From Perca fluviatilis (lineage: Eukaryota; Chordata; Actinopteri; Perciformes; Percidae): a stretch of 64,000 nt of DNA. Positions 1 to 33,900 of the stretch are shown in pieces. Numbering within the stretch: the stretch's first letter is position 1; each line of letters starts with the position of its first letter. The translations under genes were made by a program, and so were the position numbers. Below the pieces are notes generated by a model, which ran no database searches, was not told the origin of the DNA, and was given only the letters and a program-made list of their open reading frames with translations. The DNA is taken from contig NC_053114.1 of NCBI RefSeq assembly GCF_010015445.1, positions 30,383,079 through 30,447,078 of the forward strand, in the 5' to 3' direction.

Positions 1-668
1 GTAAAGTTTGTAAGTACACCAGAAGGTTATGTAAATAACACTTGCCTGCTGGCTTCTGCTCTCTGCTGTTGTTGTTGCTGCTGTAAGACGAGTGCTTAGG
101 GACATCTACAAATTACAACACCGAAAAGAGATGCAACAAAAATATTTTTTAATTTAACTTATTTTTTAAAGTAAGTGCTGTAGTATAACTAGCAGGAGAC
201 AAGTAATAATTGAGGTAAGTTTGGAGACATTACCTTATTTAATCATTAAATTAATAAATATTTTTGTTGCATCTCTTTTCGGTGTTGTAATTTGTATCTG
301 TCCCTAAGCACTCTTACTGCCCGGTAGTAACAGCAGCAGCAGCAGCAGAGAGCAGAAGCCAGCAGGCAAGTGTTATTTACATAAACTTCTGGTGTACTTA
401 CAAATTTTACAATCCATCGTTTTATGAGTGCATAACCTATTTGTACTACTGTAGACGTTTGGTATCATTTCGGGCATTATTAGTGGGGTAATGTTAAGAG
501 ACACTTCGGATCCATTAGCCTCTGCGCTAAGCTATTCAGTTGATAACGCTACGCTACGCTAACGCTCCCAATGTTCGACCCAGGTGAAAAAGCTTCTGGG
601 GGGGTGTTTGGCTCGAGATCATGGTGCAAAGGACCCTAGGGTGAAATTACTCCGAACCATCACTTTAA
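1..668. mobile_element. TTAA-flanked non-autonomous element with large fold-back (5' cut by window)
   Basis: Bases 1-146 and 256-410 are near-perfect inverted copies, with CAG/CTG runs in both arms, separated by about 110 bases of AT-rich spacer. To the right, the sequence through GGATCCATTAGCC and the GAGATCATGG region ends at TTAA (665-668), preceded by ACCATCACTT. That terminus resembles a high-copy fish element beginning TTAAAGTGATGG. The left end lies outside the window. Confidence 0.6.
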
Positions 669-1503
669 TGTTCAGTCACTTGTGGCTGACCTGCTTACAT
701 ATGTTTGAGAGTAAAGCCTGCAATTAGCATCCATTAGCAGCTATACAGTACTTGTTGAGACTACTTTTATGACTGTAGCATAAAACCAAATTAGGCAGTT
801 GATCGAGATGCACTACTATTTAAACACCAGAAGCCATGCCACCATCATTATACTGTTGGGATGATTGTACTGTATAGTTAGGTTGTGAAAGATCTCAGTT
901 TTCAAAACATCTAAGTTTTTCTAATTATATGTATCCCCATTTAATTGGAGGTTTGTTGACCTTTTTTTAAAACCACTAAAGTGTTCGTTCTAGTTTTGTT
1001 GAAAAAAGAAATTGTGATTCCATTTGAGCACAAAAGAAAAGACAGTTTCTACCTGTTGTGATTTTGCTAAAGTGATTATTGACGACTCATAGTGTTTTGA
1101 TGATGGTGATGTTCCATCCTGTTCATATGGAGACTCTGTGACGTTTCTGAACTATTGATGATAGGAAACTATGATCAACATTATTCTCTTTTTAATAAAT
1201 GGATGGATACAATGAAAGCCTTAAACGGAAGGATTAAAATTACAATGACTGCTGAAGAGTACTGTACCCGTACCCAGACAAATGGCACTGATTGTTGCCA
1301 GTACATTCACTGTATTGCAAACTAAAGTGCTTCAAAGAACCTAATTTAAGAAAGCGGAATTACGAGCGGAATCATCTGTTACTGCAGTCCACTCCAGTCT
1401 GGTGAAAATGCAGATTATAATTAGAATCGTATCAGGTCACTTTTTGATAGTTAAAGTTGTTCCACTGATATTAAACAAGAGTCTACAGTCATGCTAGCTG
1501 CTC
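669..1503. other. Intronic or upstream DNA, nothing recognised
   Basis: AT-rich sequence between two repeats. No ORF, splice-like exon or repeat could be supported here. Confidence 0.4.
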
Positions 1504-1920
1504 TGTGAGGCTGCATTTAGGCACAGAAGCTAAATGCTAAAGTCAGCACACTAACATGCTCACAATGACAACGCTAACATGCTGATGCTAAGCAGATGTA
1601 ATGCTTACCATGCTCACCATCTTAGTGTAGTGTGTTAGCTAACATTTGCTTATTAGTGCAAAACACAAAATAGCCTACCGCTGATGCTGATGGGAATGTC
1701 ATTAGTTTATGTATTTTGAATGTCGGTATAAAATTTCATGGCAATCCATCTAATAATGTTTGAGATATTTCAGTCTGAAGTTAAGACTGAAATGTCTCAA
1801 ACATTGGCAATGACAGTCAGTTGATCCATCAACTCAGTTCAGACTCTGAACCCAGGTGATGGACCAGCTTGGCATCATTGCCAATCTTACAACCACACAG
1901 CTAGCATGGCTAAAAACACA
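1504..1920 (+). repeat. Percomorph interspersed repeat (GCTAACATGCTGATG type)
   Basis: Contains the familiar run of words CTAACATGCTGATGCTAAG, TTACCATGCTCACCAT, GATGGGAATGTCATTAG, ATGGCAATCCATC, TGAGATATTTCAGTC and CTAGCATGGCTAAAAA. These occur in this order in a very common perch-like fish repeat. A second, shorter copy is at about 31.68-31.92 kb. This copy carries an internal hairpin at 1755-1805. Confidence 0.7.
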
Positions 1921-2190
1921 AGCAAAATAAAAAGTATAAACTGCAGTGTTAACATCTTTTTGATCAAATTTGTACATAGGATATATGTTAAAACCTGATG
2001 ACCCCATTACGCTCCCCTGCCGATGATTCCTTTACACTTAACCTGTCATTTCCCCAACTGAGGGGTGGCTGTGAATGTGAAATCATGAAGCTTTGGCTTT
2101 TCTTTTTTAAACCTGCTGTAATTACAGTATAGGCCAAAAGTTTGGACACACCTTCTCATTCAATGCGTTTCCTTTTATTTTCATGACCTT

Positions 2191-3641
2191 GCAGTCTTGA
2201 TTGCCTTTGCCACATTTCAGGCTAACATAAATTAAACTGAATTTTTGTGAAGAATCACACAAGTGGGACACAGAAGTGGTTAAAAAAAAAAAAACGAAAT
2301 ATTGGCAAATACCTTAGTTAAACTGTAGCACCTTGCGCATACAGCTGTAAGCCTGGTACCTATCGTTTTGCACATCGAGACGACATTTTGCCATCCTCCT
2401 TGCAACCTGAGCCAGTGAGGTTGGAGAATTTGTGAACAGCAGTTTCAGTTCTTTCCACGTCTAGATGATCAGGTTGACTTGACTTGGCCATCAACACCTG
2501 GATATGTTTATTTGTGAACCCCTAATTTTGCTTATGTTTTGAACATTGTCTGTTGGAAGACAATCTCCGTCCCAGTCTCAGGTCTTTTGCAACTCCATCA
2601 GGTTTCTTCAGAATGGTTGTATTTGGCTCCATCCATCTTCCCATCAATTTTAACCATCTTCCCTGTCCTGCGAAGAAAAGCAGGCCCAAACCATGATGCT
2701 GCCACCACCATGTTTACAGTGGGGATGGTGTGTTCAGGGGTGAGCTGTGTTGCTTTTACGCAAACATAACGTTTTGCATTGTTGCCAAAAGTTCGATTTT
2801 GGTTTCATCTGACCACAGCACCTTCTTTCCACATGTTTGGTGTGTTCCCAGGTGGCTTTTGGCAAACTTTAAACGACACTTTTATGGATATCTTTAAGAA
2901 ATGGCTTTCTTCTTGCCACTCTTCCATAAAGGCCAGATTTGTGCAGTCATACTGATTGTTGTCCTATGGACAGAGTCTCCCACCTCAGCTGTAGATCTCT
3001 GCAGTTCATCCAGAGTGATCATGGGCCTCTTGGCTGCATCTCTGATCAGTCTTCTCATTGTATGAGCTGAAAGTTTAGAGGGACGGCCGGGTCTCGTAGA
3101 TTTGTAGTGGTCTGATACTCCTTCCATTTCAATATTATCGCTGCACAGTGCTCCTTGGGATGTTTAAAGCTTGGGAAATCTTTTGTATCCAAACCGGCTT
3201 TAAACTTCCCACAACAGTATCTCGGACCTGCCTGGTGTGTTCCTTGTTCTTCATGATGCTCTCTGCGCTTTACACGGACCTCTGAGACTATCACAGAGCA
3301 GGTGCATTTATAGGAGACTTGATTACACACAGCTGGATTCTATTTATCATCATTAGTCATTTAGGTCAACATTGGATCATTCAGAGATCCTCACTGAACT
3401 TCTGGAGAGAGTTTGCTGCACTGAAAGTAAAGGGCTGAATAATTTTGCACTCCACTTTTCAGTTTTTATTTGTTAAAAAAGTTTGAAATAGCCAATGAAT
3501 TTCGTTCCACTTCATAATTTGGACCCACTTGTTGTTGATTCTTCACAAAAAATTACAGTTTTATATCTTTATGTTTGAGGCCTGAAATGTGGCAAAAGGT
3601 CGAAAAGTTCAAGGGGGCCGAATACTTTCGCAAGGCACTGT
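2191..3641 (-). mobile_element. Inner Tc1-like transposon, decayed
   Basis: The right terminus, read on the minus strand, starts TACAGTGCCTTGCGAAAG. The left terminus is eroded but keeps TTTGCCACATTTCAGGC and TTTGTGAAGAATCA. Minus-strand fragments at 3330-3055 and 3127-2894 resemble the N-terminus of a Tc1 transposase (RPGRPSKLS, RDAAKRPMITLDELQRSTA) in two frames. 2880-2540 retains scrambled remnants of the catalytic half. It interrupts the outer element between CATGAC and TTTACATTG. Confidence 0.85.
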
Positions 3642-3740
3642 ATTTACATTGTAGATTCTCACTGAAGGCATCAAAACTATAAATGAAAACATCTGGAATT
3701 ATGTACTTAACAAAAAAGTATGAATAACTGAAAACATGTC

Positions 3741-4929
3741 TTATATTCTAGTTTCTTCAAAGTAGCCACCCTTTGCTCTGATTATTGCTTTGCACACTCT
3801 TGGTATTCTCTTGATGAGCTTCAAGAGGTAGTCACCTGAAATGGTTTTCCAACAGTCTTGAAGGAGTTCCCAGAGATGCTTAGCACTTGTTGGCTCTTTT
3901 GCCTTCACTCTGCGGTCCAGCTCACCCCAAACCATCTCGATTGGGTTCAGGTCCGGTGACTGTGGAGGCCAGGTCATCTGGCGCAGCACTCCATCACTCT
4001 TCTTCTTGGTCAAATAGCCCTTACACAGCCTGGAGGTGTGTTTGGGGTCATTGTCCTGTTGAAAAATAAATGATGGTCCAACTAAACGCAAACCGGATGG
4101 GATGGCATGTCGCTGCAGGATGCTGTGGTAGCCATGCTGGTTCAGTATGCCTTTAATTTTGAATAAATCCCCAACAGTGTCACCAGCAAAGCACCCCCAC
4201 ACCATCACACCTCCTCCTCCATGCTTCATGGTGGGAACCAGGCATGTAGAATCCATCCGTTCACCTTTTCTGTGTCGCACAAAGACACAGCGGTTGGAAA
4301 CAAAGATCTCAAATTTGGACTCATCAGACCAAAGCACAGATTTCCACTGGTCTAATGTCCGTTCCTTGTGTTTCTTGTCCCAAACAAATCTCTTCTGCTT
4401 GTTGCCTCTCCTTAGCAGTGGTTTCCTAGCAGCTACTTGACCATGAAGGCCTGATTCGCGCAGTCTCCTCTTAACAGTTGTTCTAGAGATGTCTGTTGCT
4501 AGAACTCTGTGTGGCATTCATCTGGTCTCTAATCTGAGCTGCTGTTAACTTGAGATTTCTGAGGCTGGTGACTCGGATTAATTTATCCTCAGCAGCAGAG
4601 GTGACTCTTTGTCTTCCTTTCCTGGGGCGGTCCTCATGTGAGCCAGTTTCGTGGTAGCGCTGGATGGTTTTTGCGACTGCACTTGGGGACACATTCAAAG
4701 TTTTCGCAATTTTCCGTACTGACTGACCTTCATTTGTTAAAGTAATGATGGCCACTCGTTTCTCTTTACTTAGTGGTTTGGGTTTTGGTATAAATTGAAT
4801 TTTAAGTTGTGGAAGGGGGGGGGGGGACTTAGTGATTGGTTTTTGAATTATTTTGTTGTTTCCATCAACCTGACTTCTGCACAACACAACTGATGGTCCC
4901 AACCCCATTAATAAGGGAAACAATTCCAC
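3741..4929 (-). pseudogene. Tc1-like transposase remnant, DD38E spacing, frameshifted
   Basis: The N-terminal frame (4929-4483) shows paired-like HTH features (SKEKRVAIITLTNEG, VRKIAKTLNVSPSAV). The C-terminal frame (4517-3741) shows the DDE catalytic core with all three acidic residues. The frames overlap at 4483-4517, so one indel separates them. Thirty-eight residues lie between the Asp of QQDND and the Glu of LNPIE, unlike the 34 of Sleeping Beauty-type Tc1. The DD38E group has been described in animals under the name Intruder. Confidence 0.85.
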
Positions 4930-5275
4930 TAATTAACCCTGACAAGGCACACCTGTGAGGTGAAAACCATTTCAGGTGACTACCTCATGAAGCTCATTGA
5001 GAGAACACCAAGGGTTTGCAGCGCTATCAAAAAAAGCAAAGGGTGGCTACTTTGAGGAATCTAAAATATAAGTCAGTTATTTCACACTTTTTTGTTAAGT
5101 ACATAATTCCATATGTGTTCATTCATAGTTTTGATGCCTTCAGTGAGAATCTACAATGTAAATAGTCATGAAAATAAAGAAAATGCATTGAATGAGAAGG
5201 TGTGTCCAAACTTTTGGCTTGTACTGTATATGAATTCAGACACCTGCTTGTTTCCCTTCAAGATCAAGCTGATGA

Positions 5276-22744
<17,469 letters not shown>

Positions 22745-24760
22745 TGGAGCGAAAAACAAAAAGCAGCAAAAGGACTCCATCCAACACTCACAGTTGGTTA
22801 AATCACTCCAGTCAATCCAGATACTGCTGCAGCCACCGTGGGAGCCTTTGAACTGCAGGATTACTACATGCTCACTCTGCTGTGGAGAAGAAAAATGTGT
22901 TGATGTTTTTTCATTTTTGTTTGTTTTTGGGAAGAAGGAATTATTCAGCAACCAGATTTTTGAGAGTTTGATATTCAAGTGTCAGTAACTTTTTCAGTTT
23001 AACTGTAAACTTACTGCTTGTATACAACACCACAATGTTTGCAGGGCTCACTGTGGTGTTAACTATTAATTACTGCGTTAACATACAGTGTACTACTAAT
23101 GCATGAGTGGGAAAAAAGAGCTCATTTAGGTATAGCTGGTGCTTTTAGCTGCATTGTGCCCAAAAGAGTCTCAGGGATAAACTCAGAAACCAATTGAACC
23201 ACTTTTGCGTCTGATTTTATAATATGACATTTATTTCCAATACACAACCACAATTTACAGCACTGACCTTTATCTTACTTTTTATACCTGTGTTTTTGCT
23301 ACAAATTAAAGCGATGCTTGGCTCCTTTATACAACCACTGGTAAAGCAGGTCCTATCATCCAACCACTACCATTTCCAAAATCTCCAATGCAAGCTATTG
23401 TATTTTAAGACACCATTTCTGTCATTTGAAAGCAGGACGTGTTTGCCTTATTTGTATAAAGACTTGAGGTTTGAGACTGTAGAATAAGTCTTTAGTACCC
23501 TGCACATCCACTTATGACCACAAGTGCTCACTGAACTTTTATGTGTCCAGGACAACAAGGGATGTTTGTATTGCTCACATTTTCTTCATCAAAGTCTTAA
23601 CTTTGACTCTTCAAAACACACGTCCTGATCATCTTCAGTCAACTTACTGGTATAATGAGAAAATTAAAAAGCTGACCTGACACACAGTCTGCTTCAGATG
23701 ATCAGTTTTATGTCGATTTTAAAGCAACACCAAAGATTCTTTTGTACCTTTTAAAATAATGTTCTTCACTTCTGCATTCGCTTTGCGACCCTCTATCGGC
23801 TATAACCGCACTATGCAAGTTTGCCAGATCGGGTGACCGGAGTTTAAAATGCCAACACAAAGGAAGCCCAAGGCAGCAGCATATCTGGTCAAAATTAGTG
23901 AAATCCAGCGGATTTTCCGGTGGCAACGGCGCAATCCCGGAAGTGGAACGTCAAGGATATAGACTACCACTGCCATAACAAAAGGATATCTCAGGATTAC
24001 AGTAAAGACGTACAGCAACCCTGTCTCCTATAGCTTTACATACTTCTAAATTGCAATCTGTGAGACACACATTTTATTTTTTATCAACATGACAAAACAT
24101 TTTAAGGATAAAGTGGCAAAATGTTCACACAGAACATACCTCTAGTTACAAAACCTTGTGACTTGAAGCACAAGTTATGACGTGTGTCAATGTCCTATTG
24201 TTTTGCTCTATCCACCCAGAACACCTCCCTGCAACGTTTACATGTCATACCACACTTGAAACAATGTTTCCATTAAACATAATCCAGGTAGCAATTAAGT
24301 TTCTAAACAGATTTAATTCGAAATTAATTCAAAGTATAATTTCTAGGAGACAGGGTTGCATATATAAATATTAATGCATATTCAAATTGGCTAGCTAGAG
24401 CATCCTAAAACATATAATCCAGTGTGTGTGTTTTTTAGTTTTACACATATGCACTTGTTATGACGTGCATGAAAAATGTGAATTTAATGTGCTACTGAAC
24501 TTCGTTTGGTTTGATGTGAAGTTGGAAACTGAGACCAAATAGGTAATCTTTACATTTTACATTTTAAATCTCCTTTGTGATTTTTTTTGTGACTTCACTA
24601 ATGATATAGTATATACTGTAATGTACTTACATCACTGCTAAAACATGTTTGCAAGCATTTCAAATTGGTTCTTTTCAGTCTCATTGCTTCTAATCAACAG
24701 GACTTACCAAGGTTTCCATGTTGGCCTTGTTTGCACTGGAGGGTCAAATAAAGATTGCCA
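22745..24760 (+). other. tspan15 3' UTR (end unresolved)
   Basis: Sequence downstream of the TGA at 22742-22744. I could not fix the cleavage site. AATAAA candidates occur at 24747-24752 and, much further on, at 26983-26988. The stretch includes a repeat copy around 23790-23965. Confidence 0.4.
23790..23965. repeat. Interspersed repeat, copy 2 (inverted relative to copy 1)
   Basis: Ends CGGAAGTGGAACGTCAAGGA and TATAGACTAC, the reverse complement of the start of the repeat at 20880. It retains GGAGTTTAAAATGCCAACAC in the same order. Truncated. Confidence 0.65.
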
Positions 24761-24769
24761 GGACTTTAT

Positions 24770-28887
<4,118 letters not shown>

Positions 28888-29764
28888 AGATTACACACGC
28901 CTCTGCATTCACTGCAGTATGGACCGTCTGTCACTGACCTTGCTGACAGGTTTGTGTCCCTTTCAGTCTCTCCTGTGAGAGACTTTGAGTTGATCTGTGT
29001 GTCCGTCGGTCATCTCTGCCAGACTCACTCTCAATCTGTCTACCTTTGACTTTCACTTCCCCTCTTCAGCTGTTCACTCTGAACCACATGAGCAGACGGA
29101 TGTACAGACAGCAGAGGAGAGTCAGGGGTGTGCTATGTCCTATGACTGTGTGGTTCACAAGAGGACAAATGGAACTGTTTTAATTCAGGTTTGTCCTGGT
29201 CTCTATTCCATTGTCTATTTTTATATATTGTTTATAATCATATAGTTTTCAATGTCAGTGGATATTGTTTATAGTGAAGACAACATCAGAGACTCTGTAA
29301 CTCTGTATCTATGTTGTGATATCCATCCACTGTGGTTTAGCTAGGACCAAAAGGTTAAATCCTACAGTGACCAACAGGATAAATACTACGGTGAAATTTA
29401 AATCAAAGGACCGTCCAGCCATAACACACTGACTTTATTTAATTCTCCTCAACTGAACACTTATCACATAGAAAAGTGCTGAAAGCAAAGAGTACGTCAG
29501 CAGAAATCATGTACAAATAAACAAACTAATGTCCCATTAGAGGCAACTTCAAAATCTTAGCTTTTTCTCAGATCAGCAGCACTTTGAGTCTGGAGAGGGC
29601 ATCGAGGGCTGCTCTTACCAATGGCTCATCTGCGCAGCTCCTGCAGTGTTATTTATCATCCCTGTCAAACTTTAACCCAACATACAGAAACCAGAACTGT
29701 CACACAAGCTATGTTTTCTACTTTTCTGGGAACAATTGACCCCACCAAACTCTCACACACAAAA

Positions 29765-29795
<31 letters not shown>

Positions 29796-31679
29796 TACAT
29801 TCAACCTCTACTAATGGATTGCTTGCATAAAGTTAATGGTCCTAGCACAACTACAAAATTGTTAAAACATGCTCTGGTTGACAATGCCAATAAACTCAAT
29901 TAACATCAGAGCCAGTGGAGTGGAAGTGAAGCACTGTGCACCGTATTTGACACATATTTGACGAACTCGAGCATAAGCTCAGTAGTTTCAGGACACAGTG
30001 AAATGAGCAAAAACACTCAGTAATTTCACATTTCAGTAACTGCAATATGATGTAAAGCTGCAAAATGATGACGGTTACAGCTTCGGTTAAATGTTTGAAT
30101 TTTTTTAAGTGTGTAAATGTGTTTAGAATCATCATTTAATGCAACAATATAAACACAATTTGGCAAACATTTATTGTCATAAGTAAACATAGCAAAATCT
30201 ATTAAAATGCATGATGTGCAATATTACTCGCTGAAAAAAATGACATGAATATAGTTTTACTCTTCACAAATGAAAATGAAACTTTTCCCAAAGATACTGC
30301 ATTTGGTTGCCTGCCTACGAACAAAACCAACCCCTTCTTAAATCTGAGCCAAGTCACTCATGTGCATTAGAAGCCTGATAAGTTCAATCAGAGAGCTAAT
30401 GAGGACAAAAAAACACTAGATCTTTTATTAATTAATTTAATCAAGTACAAAATTGAACTGGTAAGAGAAAACCTGTTCAAGACTAGTGGATCTATCACAC
30501 TGCAATTCACCATTCACAACTAGAGTTTTGTGCACTCTAACTATAATATTGTTCTTGTAGGAAATCAGAAATCATGGAGCATTTGGCTTATTAGCTAATC
30601 AATTAATCCATTTTTGTCTAAACAGATATATTTTCTCTAAATATATATTCTCTTTACCAACTTTGTAGACACAAACACAAATACACACACTCACACACAC
30701 ACACACACACACACATACACACTGACAATGTGTGACTGTGTCCAATAATGTGTGGGAGGGTGCTGGTCATTTATTAGTCTGATAGATAGCCCAGTGTATG
30801 CACTGGTGCTAACATTTAGCTGCAGCAGGAACGTTGATGGAGCCACATGGCTTTTCACAGACCTACAGAGTGGAGCTATAATTGGCTCATGTTGCTACCT
30901 GTTTCTCAAAGATCAGCTCACCACATGCATGTATACATACCACATTAGAACCATGTCTATAGTGGCCATACTACACCTATATATACTCCTCTCACTGTGA
31001 CTGCATATAAATTTGATTTTTATTAATCGGAGCAGACCAAGCAGACACATTGCTTTGAATGTATCAAACAAATGACCACACCATGACAACCAATATTATG
31101 TGAGACTCATTTTTTAGTCTGGTAATTAGTCTGATCTGATGCTAGCATTAACACTGAAAAATACACTCAATAAACTAACAACAGAAATAGAATGAGTCTG
31201 AAAAGCAGCAATGAACACAATGTCCTCTGTGTGAACCACAACACCACAAGAAAGATGTAATCAAAGATGTAATCATCCAAATGACATGCAACAAATGATA
31301 TTTTCCCACAGTAGCAAATAGCTGCTTTTACTTACAGTAATATGTAATTATGCAGTCAACATTTGTCTAGTCTCCAATCTGTAATGTCTGTACAACGTCT
31401 CTGTTTCTCCTGTGAACACAGTAATTAAAGGTCATGCAGTTAGGAAACGGAAATTTAGTTTTATAGGTCTGGATTCATGCAGTTTTCTGGTCAGTCCCCA
31501 AATAAAGAGTGTCTTTTTTGTAATGAAACTGGGCCCTAGGTGACAAACTGTATTTACTCTGTTTGGGTTCCAAGTTGTAAAAGAACAAGGCCAATGAGCT
31601 TGAAAATTAAAAGGTAAGCTAGAGAAATTAAAACATGGACAGAATCTAAAAGATTGATTATACACAATTAATGTGTGCA
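28888..31679. other. Intergenic, no gene recognised
   Basis: Holds short CA runs at about 29760-29792 and 30690-30716 and otherwise unremarkable AT-rich DNA. Confidence 0.4.
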
Positions 31680-31925
31680 CCAAACTTCATGAAAATCCAT
31701 ATCATAGTTGTGGAGGCATTTTACTCAAAAGCTAAAAATGTGAACCTCATGGTAGCACTGGAGGAAAAGTCAGGGGGACAACTAAAGTACTATGGCTTCA
31801 TCCTCTGGGCACCATTCACCTGTATAAAATAGCATGGTAATCCATCCAATATTTTTTGAGATATTTCAGTCTGGACCAAAGTGGTGGACAAAGCAACAGA
31901 CTTCCGTTAGCGTGGCTAAAAGAAA
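31680..31925 (+). repeat. Percomorph interspersed repeat, second partial copy
   Basis: Words ACCAAACTTCATGAAAATCC, GAGGAAAAGTCAGGGG, ATGGTAATCCATCCAAT, TTGAGATATTTCAGTCTGG, ACCAAAGTGGTGGAC and GCGTGGCTAAAAG, in the same family and order as 1504-1920. Confidence 0.7.
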
Positions 31926-33314
31926 ACCACATTTCATGAAACAGAATGCACGTTTATGTTTCACGCCAAAAATTTGCATACATAATAAATACTGATCACT
32001 GTGAGCTGAAAGATATTTATAGGTATTACCATCAGATATTTTTAGCTGGCTTTGTCTTGTTTTGAGACCTAAAAGTGCACTTTTAGCCTACATTCTCCAC
32101 CAGCAGAGTTATACTAGAAAGGAAGCAGTTCTGATGGCAGGAGGATGTAGAATAATTGTGCCTATAGTTCTGTAGATATACGAAACCAAAAAGAGAAACA
32201 GTTCAAATTATCTATTATCTTTGCAGGATTGATCTATAAATAAAATGCATGAAATTGAAAATGATAAAGTGTGAGATTTAAGGGCAGTGAAATGTGGGAT
32301 TCATTACACCTTGTATGTTCATTTTACACAAATGTTTGACAGTCAATCAAACTCTTTAACACAGGCAGTACTGTTCATCTAACTTGTTATAGTTTTTTGT
32401 TTTATCCATTTGTTTTATGAAATGTTACTGTGCTTTGTACTTCTGGGCCACCATAGTTAATAATGACACATATGCCTGCTCGAGTACTCCAGTTGCCTCT
32501 TTGACTTCTGCTACTTTTTAATTTACAAGTTGATCTAAAAATCTCTCACACACCATCTCACTGGTGTAATATACTTAAGGGGAAATATTGCGTTGATATG
32601 ACTGCAAAGGCAAAATTGTTGTCTCTGAGGTCATAGCAAAACATTACATAACTAATAGAAAAATAGAATAATTACCAGTGTATTTCCTCTTTTAGCCTTT
32701 TGTCTGCAATACAAAGTAGCAACAAAGGTCGAACCATGATACATCGACTTTACCAGAAAGCTCCACAAAAAATATTTAAAAGGACAGCCCACACGGGGCA
32801 GCATGTACAAAGGACTCAGAGTCATTTCTTTAAAGTAACATAAATACCAGCTAAGGTGGGAGGCGGCCATTAAACGCATGCTCCACAGAAACGTCTAAAT
32901 TAGTTGGGGGAAACACATGTTCACATTTTCCTAATCCAATTTGTTGGTAATTGACTGAAAAATCTGCAAAATTTGGATGAATTCCAGTTGTCAATTATAT
33001 CTAAATAAATATAAAAACCTAGCAGCTGTAAATTGACTTCACAAGACACACCTCCCACCAACCTGACCTGAACATGCACGTAGCTCAGGAAAACTGGTTA
33101 GCGAGCAAGCAGAAAATTGGAAATAGCTCAAAGTAATGGATGAGTGGTAGAAACATACAGCTTTTGATTTAAGTTTTGCAAATTTGCATAGTGTGGACCA
33201 AAGTGTTAATAATTCCATAATAGAAAATAAACTTGAACGTGTAAAGGTGGAACTGCAGTGTGAATGTGAGAATCTGACATGTTGCCAGCCCAAACTAGCA
33301 GAGTCCAGTCTTTG
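31926..33314. other. Intergenic, nothing recognised
   Basis: No supported gene, repeat or RNA in this AT-rich stretch. Confidence 0.4.
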
Positions 33315-33900
33315 ATTTTATTTTTTATTTAACCTTTATTTAACCAGGTAGGCCGTTGAGAACAGGTTCTCATTTTCAACGGCAACCTGGCCAAGAAAAG
33401 CAAACGCGTGCAAGACAACATACAGTTTCACATACAATACAATACAAGAATACAGAATACAATAGGCTACATAGGGTACAGAAAAAGTACAGAATAAGTA
33501 GGCATTACAAAGCCGGTGCAAAGTGAGGTGTAACTAAGTCGATGGATATGCCAAATTGATAAGCTAATAACACAATAAACATGAATATACAGTCTATATC
33601 ACTGCTGAGATGTAGTAAAGAGTCAAAAATACAGTAAGTGCAAATTATGGTCTATATAGTGATAAAGATCAATTTTAACGCAATATATATGAATAGACAG
33701 TCTATATAAATGCTGAGATGTAGTAGAGAGTCAATGTACAAGTAGTGCAGAGTGTGGTCTAGATAGTGATGTAGATCAGTAATAACATATATACATGAAT
33801 AGGCAGACTATATAAATGCTGAAATGTATTAAAGAGTCAGTATACAGTTGGTGCAGGTTGTGGTCTTGATGGTGAAGTAGATCAGTAGATGTACAAAAAT
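33315..33900 (+). repeat. Interspersed repeat with internal ~107-bp tandem units
   Basis: Begins with TTTATTTAACCTTTATTTAA, CCAGGTAGGCCGTTGAGAAC and CAACCTGGCCAAGA, a terminus common in many fish genomes. From 33581 three tandem units start at 33581, 33689 and 33795 (periods 108 and 106). Each opens ATGAATA and carries CTGAGATGTAGTA or a close variant. Confidence 0.7.

Larger units (their letters stand above)
2123..5228 (-). mobile_element. Outer Tc1-like transposon, broken, hosting a second Tc1-like element
   Basis: Ends TACAGTATAGGCCAAAAG and its inverse CTTTTGGCTTGTACTGTA are flanked by TA. Inverted repeats exceed 200 bases: the left arm is 2123-2190 continuing at 3642-3860, and the right arm is about 4960-5228. 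The minus-strand transposase is split into an N-terminal part (4929-4483, HTH region) and a C-terminal part (4517-3741) in different frames, so it is inactive. Catalytic motifs are WSDES, QQDNDPKHTS and PDLNPIE. The spacing from the second Asp to Glu is 38 residues. The element ends 83 bases before tspan15 exon 2. Confidence 0.92.

Noticed and set aside
29070..29190. Exon-like block with CTTCAG acceptor and CAG/GT donor
   Set aside because: The translation (VHSEPHEQTDVQTAEE) matches nothing I recognise, and there are no partner exons.
33581..33900. CRISPR-like array
   Set aside because: Three long diverged tandem units in vertebrate DNA, without short identical repeats and unique spacers.
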